The position numbers and the translations under genes are program-made. A stretch of DNA of 64,000 nt. Source: Flavobacterium micromati. Its GTDB lineage: Bacteria > Bacteroidota > Bacteroidia > Flavobacteriales > Flavobacteriaceae. The stretch is taken from assembly GCF_900129585.1 (NCBI RefSeq), contig NZ_FQWF01000006.1, positions 1 through 64,000 on the forward strand, written 5' to 3'. Shown one piece after another: positions 1-8,830 of the stretch. A model generated the notes under the pieces. That model was not told where the DNA came from. It saw nothing but the letters and a program-made list of their open reading frames with translations, and ran no database searches. The number at the start of each line of letters is the position of its first letter. The stretch's first letter is position 1.

Positions 1-93
1 CGGCGGGGCTCACCTCTTCCCATCCCGAACAGAGTAGTTAAGCCCGCCTGCGCAGATGGTACTGCAGTTATGTGGGAGAGTATGTCGTCGCCT
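1..93 (+). rRNA. rrf: 5S ribosomal RNA, 3' part
   Basis: The first bases carry the conserved 5S core (TCCCATCCCGAACAG), then the helix and 3' strand ending GTCGTCGCC that closes the molecule. The first ~15 bases of the gene lie outside the window. A terminator-like hairpin follows at once, so this is the end of an rRNA operon. The exact 3' end is uncertain by 1-3 bases. Confidence 0.93.
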
Positions 94-100
94 TTTTTTG

Positions 101-133
101 AAAAACCCTTCATCTAACGATGAGGGGTTTTTT
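101..133 (+). terminator. rRNA operon terminator
   Basis: A stem of AAAAACCCTTCATC against GATGAGGGGTTTTT with a 4-base loop, running into a T-rich tract, placed directly after the 5S gene. Confidence 0.8.
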
Positions 134-610
134 GTTTTATGCAGTGATATGGGAACCACGATAGCTATCGGGGGATCAAGAACAAAATTTGGTGATTAGG
201 CAAATAATTTGGTTAATCTAAACATCAAGTATTCCACGTATCAATTCTGAAGAAGGAGGAATTATAGATTTATAATTTAGATGACAAAATGCGAGACTGT
301 GGCAAAGTACATCGAACTCTTTAAACCTATGCTTGCTGAATTAATAATATTATATTTTGATTAATTAAATACCAAAATTGAGCAAGAGAAAATGCTGATC
401 ATTCTAAAACCTGAGTTGTCAAAAAATTAGGTCTAAATATTTGTTAGGTGAAAAGTAAATTAAAGTATAATAAGTAAGTTAGATATAAAAATCAGCAAGC
501 AAATTCATGAAAAAGTAAAGAGGACACTTAAAGAATTGCGACCTCAATATTCTAATAAAATCACTAATTCAAAAACTATAAACTGGAACAATTAAATAAA
601 TGTTTATAAA
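134..610. other. Gene-free stretch after the rRNA operon
   Basis: I see no intact gene. Short + strand pieces read like a decayed frame, for example a short frame ending near 594, but none exceeds about 50 codons and I cannot assign a family. Near 162-176 there is a CGATAGCTATCGGGGG motif related to the palindrome found in the decayed tRNAs near 18.9 and 19.1 kb. Confidence 0.4.
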
Positions 611-644
611 ACAAAAAACACTTGCAAACTTTTTACAAGTGTTT
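611..644 (-). terminator. Terminator of ppdK
   Basis: On the minus strand AAACACTTG pairs with CAAGTGTTT around an 11-base loop and runs into a T-rich tail, about 30 bases after the ppdK stop codon. Confidence 0.7.
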
Positions 645-675
645 AATTAAACAATTTATTGGTATAGTCTTTCTT

Positions 676-3507
676 TTAAATAGGAGCGGGTATCTCCTTT
701 TCAATACTTAAATATAAGTTCTCTACTTGATTTGGTAATGGTTGTTTTATGGCAGCTTGGGCAGCGGCTAAACGGGCAATCGGTATTCTGAATGGGGAAC
801 AACTTACATAGTCCATTCCAATTCGATGACAAAATTCGATTGAGCTAGGGTCTCCTCCATGCTCTCCACAAATACCTATTTTTAGGGCAGGGTCAAATGA
901 ACGTCCTTTAACAGTTGCTATTTCTATTAATTGGCCAATACCTTCTTGGTCTAATACTTGAAATGGGTCCACCTTTAAGATCCCTTTTTCAATGTAAATG
1001 GGTAGAAATTTACCTGCGTCATCTCTGGAGTATCCAAAGCCCATTTGTGTAAGATCATTAGTTCCAAATGAAAAGAAATCAGCTTCTTCGGCAATTTGAT
1101 TTGCTGTAAGGCAGGATCGCGGAATTTCAATCATAGTTCCTATTAAATATTTAATGGAATCTCCTTTTTCCTCAAAAACTTTTTCTATTATAGTTTTAAC
1201 TAATTGTTTTTGTAGTTTAAGTTCCTTTACTGTCCCAATAAGTGGAATCATAATTTCTGGATGCGTTGCAATTCCCTCGGCTTTTAATTCTAATGCTGCT
1301 TCAATAATCGCTCTCGCTTGCATTTCGGTAATTTCTGGATATGTTATTCCCAATCTACATCCTCGATGACCTAACATAGGGTTAAATTCTTTTAGATTAT
1401 CTACTTTTTGTATGATTGTCTCCACCGATACATTCATCTCAAGTGCCATCTCTTTTTGATTTTCTAAGTCGTGAGGTATAAATTCGTGTAATGGTGGATC
1501 CAACAATCGAATAGTTACTGGAAGGTTTTCCATTGCCCGAAGAACCTCTTTTAAGTCATTTCTATGTATTGGTAATAGTTTGTTTAATGCTTCTCTTCTG
1601 CCTGCTTCATCGGTGGATAATATCATTTCTCTAATGCGGGCTAATCTTTCGCCTTCAAAGAACATGTGTTCGGTTCGGCAAAGTCCGATCCCTTCAGCTC
1701 CAAATTTAATTGCATTTTGGCACTCTCTCTGCGTTTCGGCATTTGCTCTTACGCCCAAAGTTCTGTATTTATCCGCTAAGTTCATAATAGTATCAAAATC
1801 AGCACTTAACTCGGCATCCTTATTTTTTATTTTACCTTCGTATACTTCTCCAGTTGTGCCGTTTAATGAAATCCAATCTCCTTCGTTAAAAACATGGGAT
1901 CCAATTGTCATTACTCTGGTTTTGTAGTTGATATTTATTTTTTCTGCTCCAGAGACACAACATTTACCCATACCTCTTGCAACAACAGCAGCATGAGATG
2001 TCATGCCTCCTCTTGCGGTCAAGATGCCCTTTGCAATATTCATTCCTTCTAAATCTTCAGGAGAGGTTTCGATTCGAACAAGAATGGAGTCAGTATATTT
2101 ATGAGCCTCATCAGCAAAAAAAACAATTTGGCCTGTCGCAGCTCCAGGGGAGGCAGGTAATCCTTTTGCTAGGACTTTTGCATTTTTAATTGCTTCGCTA
2201 TCAAAAACCGGGTGCAAAAGTTCTTCTAGCTTTGATGGCTCCTGCATTAATAAGGCTTGTTTTTCGTCTATCATGCCAATAGTTAACATATCCACTGCAA
2301 TTTTGACCATTGCTGCAGCTGTGCGTTTTCCATTTCGGGTTTGCAACATCCAAAATTTGCCTTCTTGTATAGTGAATTCTAAATCCTGCATGTCATTGTA
2401 ATGCGTTTCAAGAATAGCTTGCGTGGTATTTAATTCCTTAAAAGTATTTGGCAATAGTTCTTCTAAAGATGGGTACTGTGTCTTTCGATTTTCTTCAGAA
2501 ACACCGGCTAAAGTTGCCCATTTTTTAGAGCCTTGTAAAGATATTTGCTGTGGAGTTCTTATACCTGAGACAACGTCTTCGCCTTGAGCGTTTATTAAAT
2601 ATTCACCATTGAAAATATTCTCTCCAGTCGATGCGTCCCTTGTAAAAGCTACGCCACTACCCGAGGTTTCACCCATATTTCCAAAGACCATCGCCTGCAC
2701 ATTTACCGCTGTGCCCCATTCCTCTGGAATTTGATGCATAACACGATAATATACCGCGCGAGGATTCATCCAGCTATCAAAAACAGCGGTTATACTGGCC
2801 CAAAGTTGGTCCCAAGGATCGTCTGGGAATTTCGCACCAGTTTGCACTTCACACAGAGCTTTGAAGTCAGAAACCATGCGCTTTAAGTCTTCTGCATCGA
2901 GTTCAGTATCTAATTCAACTCCTTTATCTTTTTTAAATTTTTCTATAATTTCTTCAAAAGGATTTTGATCTTCTTTTGAAATTGCGCCAACTCCTAGTAC
3001 AACCCCACCAAACATTTGGACAAAACGTCTATAAGTATCCCAAGCAAATCTATTATTGCCGGTTTTGGCAATTAATCCTGCAACTGAGTTATCATTCATT
3101 CCTAAGTTAAGAACAGTATCCATCATTCCCGGCATTGAGACGCGAGAGCCAGAACGAACGGAAAGTAAGCATGGATTTTCAGCGCTTCCAAAGGTCGTTC
3201 CCATTCTTTTTTCAACTGTTGCAATAGCTAATTTTACTTCGGTCATCAATAAAGAAACAACTTTATCTTTACCTAGTTGATTGTATTCTGAACAAGTTTC
3301 GGTTGTAATTGTAAATCCCGGAGGGACGGGTATTCCGAGGTTACTCATTTCGGCTAAGTTTGCACCTTTGCTGCCTAATAAGTTTTTCATGGCACTACTT
3401 CCATCTGAAGTTCCATTTCCAAAATTATAGACTCTTACTTTTACATTTTTTGGTGTTACCATCTGTCTAACATTATTTAATATTAATTTGTTTCTATCTT
3501 GGAACAC
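676..3507 (-). CDS. ppdK: Pyruvate, phosphate dikinase
   Basis: Interconverts pyruvate + ATP + phosphate with PEP + AMP + PPi in the cytoplasm. Visible parts are the N-terminal nucleotide-binding domain (LLGSKGANLAEM near the start), the swivelling phosphohistidine domain with GGMTSHAAVVAR (catalytic His about residue 505), and the C-terminal PEP/pyruvate barrel with GICGEHGG (catalytic Cys about residue 880). The frame opens with GTG at 3507. An in-frame ATG at 3462 (MVTPKNVKV...) gives 928 residues and may be the true start, because the first 15 residues look unlike the family. It stands alone between a terminator and a decayed region. The family call is secure; the start is not. Confidence 0.96.
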   Translation of the reverse strand: MFQDRNKLILNNVRQMVTPKNVKVRVYNFGNGTSDGSSAMKNLLGSKGANLAEMSNLGIPVPPGFTITTETCSEYNQLGKDKVVSLLMTEVKLAIATVEKRMGTTFGSAENPCLLSVRSGSRVSMPGMMDTVLNLGMNDNSVAGLIAKTGNNRFAWDTYRRFVQMFGGVVLGVGAISKEDQNPFEEIIEKFKKDKGVELDTELDAEDLKRMVSDFKALCEVQTGAKFPDDPWDQLWASITAVFDSWMNPRAVYYRVMHQIPEEWGTAVNVQAMVFGNMGETSGSGVAFTRDASTGENIFNGEYLINAQGEDVVSGIRTPQQISLQGSKKWATLAGVSEENRKTQYPSLEELLPNTFKELNTTQAILETHYNDMQDLEFTIQEGKFWMLQTRNGKRTAAAMVKIAVDMLTIGMIDEKQALLMQEPSKLEELLHPVFDSEAIKNAKVLAKGLPASPGAATGQIVFFADEAHKYTDSILVRIETSPEDLEGMNIAKGILTARGGMTSHAAVVARGMGKCCVSGAEKININYKTRVMTIGSHVFNEGDWISLNGTTGEVYEGKIKNKDAELSADFDTIMNLADKYRTLGVRANAETQRECQNAIKFGAEGIGLCRTEHMFFEGERLARIREMILSTDEAGRREALNKLLPIHRNDLKEVLRAMENLPVTIRLLDPPLHEFIPHDLENQKEMALEMNVSVETIIQKVDNLKEFNPMLGHRGCRLGITYPEITEMQARAIIEAALELKAEGIATHPEIMIPLIGTVKELKLQKQLVKTIIEKVFEEKGDSIKYLIGTMIEIPRSCLTANQIAEEADFFSFGTNDLTQMGFGYSRDDAGKFLPIYIEKGILKVDPFQVLDQEGIGQLIEIATVKGRSFDPALKIGICGEHGGDPSSIEFCHRIGMDYVSCSPFRIPIARLAAAQAAIKQPLPNQVENLYLSIEKEIPAPI

Positions 3508-3509
3508 AT

Positions 3510-4600
3510 TCAGAATAGATTATTTACGTAAAATCGCAACTAAGATTCATAATGCGTTATGCCTTGATAACTCAATAATTTGATAGTACTTTTATGGCCA
3601 ATGAGGTCAACATTTTCATGTTAAACAATGTAAGTAAAATACAATGCGATATTACGAAATCGTTTGCGTAGAAACAAATAAAACCAAATAAATAGCTAAG
3701 CTAAATATTACACTTATCTTCTTTATTGTTAAATTGATTTATAATTCGAAAATTTGAAAGGAAGTTTTTAGGTGAATAAAAATGGCTTAAATGCAGAAAA
3801 AATATACGAAGCTCAATTAGGTTGGATACTTTAATAGTAGTAGTCACTTTGTTTCTGGAAGGGAGGCTTACTTGTAATCAGAAGACGTTAAATTATTAAA
3901 CAACTTCTTTGATAACATACTGCTGTGACTTTAATTCTAAAAGTCGTGTCAAAATAGTACATGCTTGTTTCAAAAGAAGAAAATCAAGTGTTGCGTTTTT
4001 TAATTAAAATAGGAGTTACATCAGAAGGTCTTTTACAAGTAGTCGTTTTATAAATCTGGATTCTTCTAGTGTTGTTTTAGTCTAATTTTCTGTAAAATTT
4101 CTAATGTCATTTCTTGAAGATGCAAGCGATGAGTTACACACAATGACAGTTGGAAACTTTTTTGAAATAATCCCAATATTAATGTCATATTCACAATTAA
4201 TTCAGGAACTAAATTTTGTTGGTTGAGAGCTTTTTTTATCGACAGCAATTAATTCATTCGCTTTTGTTATAGTAATTATGGACTCTACTAGGGGTTTCTT
4301 TGCTCTGTCTGCTATTGATAGTAATGGTGTAAAGCTCTCCTTTGGAGACCTAAGTTTATTCTGTTAAAGATCTCGTACATAAATTTTTCGCAAAACAACC
4401 ATTTTGCACATGCAACTGACGACGATAATTAAATTTTTTTATCTCTTTTATTCGCGGAAATGAATTTAAAATGCGCGACAATAATTTTGCCAAAAAACGT
4501 CCTCGTAAATTATCTAAAAGTTTTTGAATTAGTAGATATTAAGAGAGCAAATAAGCGATATTAATTATTTCACCCTAACTTTTTAACGTGACCTAGATTC
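3510..4600. other. 1.1 kb without an intact gene, probably decayed coding sequence
   Basis: No intact gene is visible. On the minus strand, between about 4580 and 4060, consecutive frames read like ordinary protein. One piece contains FLAKLLSRILNSFPRIKE, and another contains SIADRAKKPLVESIIT after a stop and frame change. A 60-codon frame sits at 4066-4248. The pattern suggests a pseudogene broken by stops and frameshifts, but I do not recognise the family. Confidence 0.35.
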
Positions 4601-4608
4601 ACGTAAAA

Positions 4609-5190
4609 TTATCCGTGCACAGTTTCATTCTTACCATATTTGGTAATAATTGACGTCTCAAATTGTATCCATTCTTGCCACCTTTTATCCACGTCAACAT
4701 TATCGGCATACTTTCTTGCAAAACCAATAAAAGTGGTGTAATGGCCAGCTTCGCTAATCATTAAATCACGATAAAATTTAGCTAATTCAGGATCTGTAAT
4801 GTTTTCGGAAAGCACTTTGAAACGTTCACAACTTCTTGCTTCAATCATTGCCGAAAACAACAGTCGTTCACACAAAGCATCATTACGGCTCCCATCTTTT
4901 TTCATAAACTTAAATAATTCGTTTACATAATGATCCTTGCGTTCCCGTCCCAATGTCAAACCTTTGCTTTTTATCAAGTCGTGCACCATTTGCAAATGTT
5001 CTAATTCTTCCCTCGCAATAATCATCAATTGCGTTACTAAATCCTCTTTTTCCGAGTTTTGAGTGATCAAGCTTATCGCGTTCGAAGCTGCTTTTTGCTC
5101 ACACCAAGCGTGATCTGACAGTATTTCCTCGATATTTGTTTCCACTATATTTACCCATCTTGGGTCTGTCGCTAATTTTAATCCTAACAT
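4609..5190 (-). CDS. miaE: tRNA-(ms2io6A) hydroxylase, MiaE family
   Basis: A 193-residue non-haem di-iron protein predicted to hydroxylate the isopentenyl group of ms2i6A37 in tRNA. The ferritin-like ligand set is visible: Glu31, EELEH at 61-65 (Glu and His65), Glu117 in MIEARS, and Glu147 and His150 in SEAGH. The length matches the family, and the ATG start at 5190 gives the usual MLGLKLATDPRW opening. It is monocistronic, with a repeat element upstream on the other side of its start. Confidence 0.92.
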   Translation of the reverse strand: MLGLKLATDPRWVNIVETNIEEILSDHAWCEQKAASNAISLITQNSEKEDLVTQLMIIAREELEHLQMVHDLIKSKGLTLGRERKDHYVNELFKFMKKDGSRNDALCERLLFSAMIEARSCERFKVLSENITDPELAKFYRDLMISEAGHYTTFIGFARKYADNVDVDKRWQEWIQFETSIITKYGKNETVHG

Positions 5191-5286
5191 TTTAATCGAA
5201 TTTAGTTTGCTACAAAATTAGTGTTTTCTTGCTTAGGTATCGAGATAACAATAATAATGCTACCTGAATTTACTTTAAAATAATTG

Positions 5287-5430
5287 GGGCGTGTCTGCAA
5301 AAAAAATGGCAAAAGCACCATTCCGCAAAGCCATTTTTTTGCTGTCGGGCTATTCGTTGCAAGTCCTCATTGCGTTTTCGCTGCACTACTCCGCAACTCC
5401 GGGCTTTCCACTGCTATCCCTCACGCGGTT
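5287..5430 (+). repeat. Flavobacterial intergenic repeat, copy 1
   Basis: It begins GGGGCGTGTCTGC, contains GTCGGGCTATTCGTTGC and ends CCACTGCTATCCCTCACGCG. The inverted copy at 6994-7098 shares the same landmarks in the same order (GGGC-TG, CG-GCTAT-CG, CTATCCCTCA). It also holds an internal hairpin around AAAAATGGC / GCCATTTTTTT. It is GC-richer than its surroundings and non-coding. Confidence 0.6.
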
Positions 5431-5536
5431 TAGTGCATGGTATGTTGGTCCATTTTCAAAAGAATTATACAACTATGAAACAACAATGCCACTTTAAATT
5501 AGTATTTTGCAACAGTAATTTACAAGTCTCGAAAAA

Positions 5537-6772
5537 GTGCAATCACTCTTAATTATCGGTTTTGTTTGGCCTGAGCCTAATTCATCTGCTGCAGGCGGAA
5601 GAATGATGCAATTAATTTCGTTGTTTCAACGACAAGGATTTAAAATCACATTTGCCTCTCCAGCGCAAGACAGTGATTTTATGATTGATTTGACTGCGTT
5701 TAATGTTGAGAAAAAAGCTATTGTGCTCAACTCAGCTAGTTTTGATACTTTCGTCAAAGATTTAAATCCAGCTCTAGTTTTGTTTGATCGCTTTATGATC
5801 GAAGAGCAATTTGGCTGGCGTGTGGCTGAAAATTGTCCGGCAGCGATGCGAGTTTTAGATACTGAAGATTTACATTCTCTACGATTAGCCAGACAAAAAG
5901 CTTTCAAAGAAAAGCGTGAATTTAAAATAAATGATTTGCTTGAGGAAGATGTAGCAAAACGAGAAATTGCCAGTATTTTGCGTTGCGATCTATCGTTGAT
6001 GATCTCCGAATATGAAGTGGAAGTGCTTACCACTACTTTCAAAATTGACATGTCGTTACTGTTTTATTTACCGCTTTTATTAGAACTTGATGCAATTCCA
6101 AATTTAGATTTAGTACCATCCTTTCAAAACAGAAGGGATTTTATTTTTATTGGTAATTTTCTCCATGAACCAAATTGGAATACTGTTCAATATTTAAAAG
6201 AAACTATTTGGCCTCTTGTAAGAAAGCAATTGCCCGCAGCTATTTTAAATATTTATGGTGCTTATCCCTCTCAAAAAGTTTTACAATTAAATAGTGTAAA
6301 AGAAGGTTTTTTGATACAAGGCCGCGCCGATAATGCGCAGAAAGTAGTCAAACAAGCCCGCGTTGTTTTAGCACCGCTGCGCTTTGGAGCAGGTATAAAA
6401 GGAAAATTGCTTGAAGCCATGCAATGCGGAACTCCAACAGTGACCACCGGTATTGGCGCCGAATCGATGCAAGGTGATTTGCCATGGAACGGTTTTGTCA
6501 CAGATAATCCTGAACTTTTTGCTAATAAAGCAGTAGCTTTATATCAAGATGAAAAAAAATGGATTGAAGCCCAACAAAACGGAATCGAAATCATTAAGCA
6601 AAGGTATATGAGAACGTTATTTGAAGTCGGTTTTAAAGCAAAAATACAAGCTTTACAAGACAACTTGCCGCAACATCGCTTGAATAATTTTATGGGTGCA
6701 GTACTGCAACATCATTCGCTAAAAAGCACAAAGTATATGTCGAAATGGATTGAGGAGAAGAATAAGAATTAA
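5537..6772 (+). CDS. Glycosyltransferase, GT-B fold (GT4-like)
   Basis: 411 residues. The N-terminal half has the nucleotide-sugar glycosyltransferase opening (IIGFVWPEPNSSAAGGRM). The C-terminal half has the donor-binding signature FGAGIKGKLLEAMQCGTP around residues 283-300, with the E-x7-E-like motif typical of GT4 enzymes. The acceptor and sugar cannot be read from sequence; surface glycan synthesis is likely. The start is GTG at 5537, because no ATG gives a sensible N-terminus. It sits between two intergenic repeats with no obvious operon partner. Confidence 0.82.
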   Translation: MQSLLIIGFVWPEPNSSAAGGRMMQLISLFQRQGFKITFASPAQDSDFMIDLTAFNVEKKAIVLNSASFDTFVKDLNPALVLFDRFMIEEQFGWRVAENCPAAMRVLDTEDLHSLRLARQKAFKEKREFKINDLLEEDVAKREIASILRCDLSLMISEYEVEVLTTTFKIDMSLLFYLPLLLELDAIPNLDLVPSFQNRRDFIFIGNFLHEPNWNTVQYLKETIWPLVRKQLPAAILNIYGAYPSQKVLQLNSVKEGFLIQGRADNAQKVVKQARVVLAPLRFGAGIKGKLLEAMQCGTPTVTTGIGAESMQGDLPWNGFVTDNPELFANKAVALYQDEKKWIEAQQNGIEIIKQRYMRTLFEVGFKAKIQALQDNLPQHRLNNFMGAVLQHHSLKSTKYMSKWIEEKNKN

Positions 6773-6833
6773 TGCCTATTGCTTTTAGTTTAGTCAAAAG
6801 TGGTTTAGTTTTTAATCATTCCACTTACTATTT

Positions 6834-6893
6834 GTCAAGCTGAAAGCGTCTCTGCAAAGCTACTCAAATATGGTAAGACGCTTTTAGCGTGAC
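6834..6893. repeat. 60-bp imperfect inverted repeat
   Basis: Arms of 18 bases (6834-6851 and 6876-6893) match at 16 positions around a 24-base loop, with GTCA-GCT-AAAGCGTCT on one side. It lies 60 bases after the glycosyltransferase stop and may act as a transcript-end hairpin. There is no T-tract, so it more likely belongs to a dispersed palindromic family. Confidence 0.5.
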
Positions 6894-6993
6894 AAAATAA
6901 AAGGCGTCGTTTTGTATAAGTGTAGAATAATTTGTTATTAAGTAATTTTCTAATTATAATCAATATAATTGCTGTTTTTAGTTAGTAATTTGA

Positions 6994-7098
6994 GCATGAG
7001 GGATAGGAGCGGCATCCTTTTATGAAATGCAATGGAATAAAAGATACAGCGGATAGCGCGACCTCGCTGCAACGCTAGTGGAAGTGAGGTCATGCCCA
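6994..7098 (-). repeat. Flavobacterial intergenic repeat, copy 2 (inverted)
   Basis: Read on the minus strand it runs from TGGGCATGACCTC through GTCGCGCTATCCGCTG to CGCTCCTATCCCTCATGC, the same order of landmarks as copy 1 at 5287-5430 in the opposite orientation. It is non-coding and sits between the glycosyltransferase and the pdhC terminator. Confidence 0.6.
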
Positions 7099-7103
7099 AA
7101 AAC

Positions 7104-7146
7104 AAAAAACCCATCTTGTTTTGATAAACGAGATGGGTTTTTATTT
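7104..7146 (-). terminator. Terminator of the pdhA-pdhC operon
   Basis: A stem of AAACCCATCT against AGATGGGTTT, with A/T tracts on both sides, lies 15 bases after the pdhC stop. It could work in both directions. Confidence 0.75.
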
Positions 7147-7161
7147 ATACTGGATCAGTAG

Positions 7162-8823
7162 TTATGCAAGCATAGTCACTGGATTCTCAATGAATTGTTT
7201 TAATGTTTGTAAGAACTGAGCTCCAGTTGCTCCATCGATAGTACGGTGATCGCAAGCAAGTGATAACATCATTGTGTTTCCTACAACAATTTGTCCGTTT
7301 TTAACTATTGGTTTCTCTACAATTGCTCCTACTGACAGGATTGCAGAATTAGGTTGATTAATGATAGAATTAAATTCTACAATACCAAACATTCCAAGGT
7401 TTGAAACCGTAAACGTACTTCCTTCCATTTCTGTAGGCAATAGTTTTTTGTTTTTAGCTCTACCAGCAAGATCTCTAACGCTCCCGCCAATTTGAGATAA
7501 ACTCATCGCATCAGTGAATTTTAGAACGGGTACTACTAGTCCATCTTCAACTGCAACAGCTACTCCTATATTTACGTGGTGATTGATCGTGATTGCATCC
7601 TCTTTCCATTGTGAATTGATTTTTGGATGTTTTTTCAATGCCATTGCACACGCTTTTATAACCATATCGTTAAAAGATACTTTTGTATCAGGAACGCTAT
7701 TAATAATTACTCTTGACGCCATGGCATTATCCATGGTGACTTCGATCACTAAATTATAATGTGGAGCGGTAAATAACGACTCGGCCAAACGCTTTGCAAT
7801 GATTTTACGCATTTGTGAGTTCTTGATTTCCTCTGTAAAAACTTCTCCAGCAGGAACAAATACTTTTGGCGCAACGGGTGTAGCGGCAGTTTCTGTTTTT
7901 GCAGCAGCTGTTGCAGCAGTTTGAGCTACTGCAGCAGCTGGAGTAAAGTTTTCGATATCGCTTTTCACGATACGTCCATTTTCACCGGAACCTTTTACTA
8001 GATTCAATTGTATTCCTTTGTCACTTGCAATTTTCTTTGCTAATGGTGAAGCTAAAATTCTTTGTCCATCGGTTGCAGCTTCTTGAGCGACTGGCTCAAC
8101 AGTTGTTGCTGTGGCAACTTGTTCCTTTACTTCCTGTTTTACTTCTGTAATCTCGGGAGTGCTTTCTGGCACTCCGCCCGTTTTATAATTTTCAGCAATT
8201 CCAGCGATATCAGTTCCTGCAGGCCCTATAATTGCCAAAAGACTATCTACGGCTGCTGTACCTCCTTCTTCAATTCCTACGAACAATAATGTACCCTCAT
8301 TGAAAGATTCGAACTCCATCGTTGCTTTATCCGTTTCAATTTCCGCTAAAATATCGCCTTCAGCAACTGCATCTCCTACTTTTTTCAACCAGGTAGCCAC
8401 AGTTCCTTCGGTCATTGTATCACTTAGTCGCGGCATGGTAACAACTATAACTCCTTTTGGAAGTCCTCCAGCCCCCGAAGGGGGAGCAGAAGAGGCTGTT
8501 TCAGGTATAGTGTTTCCTTCTTCTTTTTCGGTAGTTGTTCCCCCTTCGGGGGTTAGGGGGCTTAATAATGCTGAAATATCTTCGCCTTCTTTTCCTATAA
8601 TTGCTAATAAAGCGTCTACCGGAGCAGTTTCGCCTGCGGGTATTCCTATGTGTAAAAGAGTACCTTCATTGAAAGACTCAAATTCCATAGTTGCTTTATC
8701 AGTTTCAATTTCTGCAAGGATATCTCCTTCCTTAATTTTATCTCCTACATTTTTAAGCCAAGTCGCTACCGTTCCTTCCGTCATAGTGTCGCTCAAACGA
8801 GGCATTGTAATTATTGTTGCCAT
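7162..8823 (-). CDS. pdhC: Pyruvate dehydrogenase E2, dihydrolipoamide acetyltransferase
   Basis: E2 core of the pyruvate dehydrogenase complex, which transfers the acetyl group to CoA. It has 553 residues with two lipoyl domains (lipoyl lysines K43 and K166, both in ETDKATMEF), a peripheral-subunit-binding domain (SPLAKKIASDKGI, about 255-290), an Ala/Pro/Thr-rich linker, and the catalytic domain ending with DHRTIDGA. It lies 7 bases after the E1-alpha gene in one operon; E1-beta is not in the window. Oddity: the linker between the lipoyl domains (SPLTPEGG at 88-95 and PPSGAGG at 114-120) is encoded by a pair of inverted C/G-rich repeats that also occur elsewhere in the window. Confidence 0.97.
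   Translation of the reverse strand: MATIITMPRLSDTMTEGTVATWLKNVGDKIKEGDILAEIETDKATMEFESFNEGTLLHIGIPAGETAPVDALLAIIGKEGEDISALLSPLTPEGGTTTEKEEGNTIPETASSAPPSGAGGLPKGVIVVTMPRLSDTMTEGTVATWLKKVGDAVAEGDILAEIETDKATMEFESFNEGTLLFVGIEEGGTAAVDSLLAIIGPAGTDIAGIAENYKTGGVPESTPEITEVKQEVKEQVATATTVEPVAQEAATDGQRILASPLAKKIASDKGIQLNLVKGSGENGRIVKSDIENFTPAAAVAQTAATAAAKTETAATPVAPKVFVPAGEVFTEEIKNSQMRKIIAKRLAESLFTAPHYNLVIEVTMDNAMASRVIINSVPDTKVSFNDMVIKACAMALKKHPKINSQWKEDAITINHHVNIGVAVAVEDGLVVPVLKFTDAMSLSQIGGSVRDLAGRAKNKKLLPTEMEGSTFTVSNLGMFGIVEFNSIINQPNSAILSVGAIVEKPIVKNGQIVVGNTMMLSLACDHRTIDGATGAQFLQTLKQFIENPVTMLA
8465..8563 (-). repeat. REPIN-like inverted repeat pair inside pdhC
   Basis: Two C/G-rich copies, each with an internal CCCCCGAAGGGGG-type palindrome, lie in inverted orientation at 8465-8487 and 8537-8563 with about 50 bases between them. 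The same arrangement occurs at 44401-44514, and a single copy lies at 61623-61652. Here the element stays in frame and encodes the linker between the two lipoyl domains. Confidence 0.7.
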
Positions 8824-8830
8824 AATTGAT

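Noticed and set aside
4066..4248. Small 60-codon frame as a real gene
   Set aside because: It lies inside a region of broken frames, has no clear start context and matches no family I recognise.
5291..5497. Short reading frame in the repeat at 5.3 kb
   Set aside because: The sequence belongs to the repeat, which occurs again inverted at 7.0 kb; the peptide is not protein-like.
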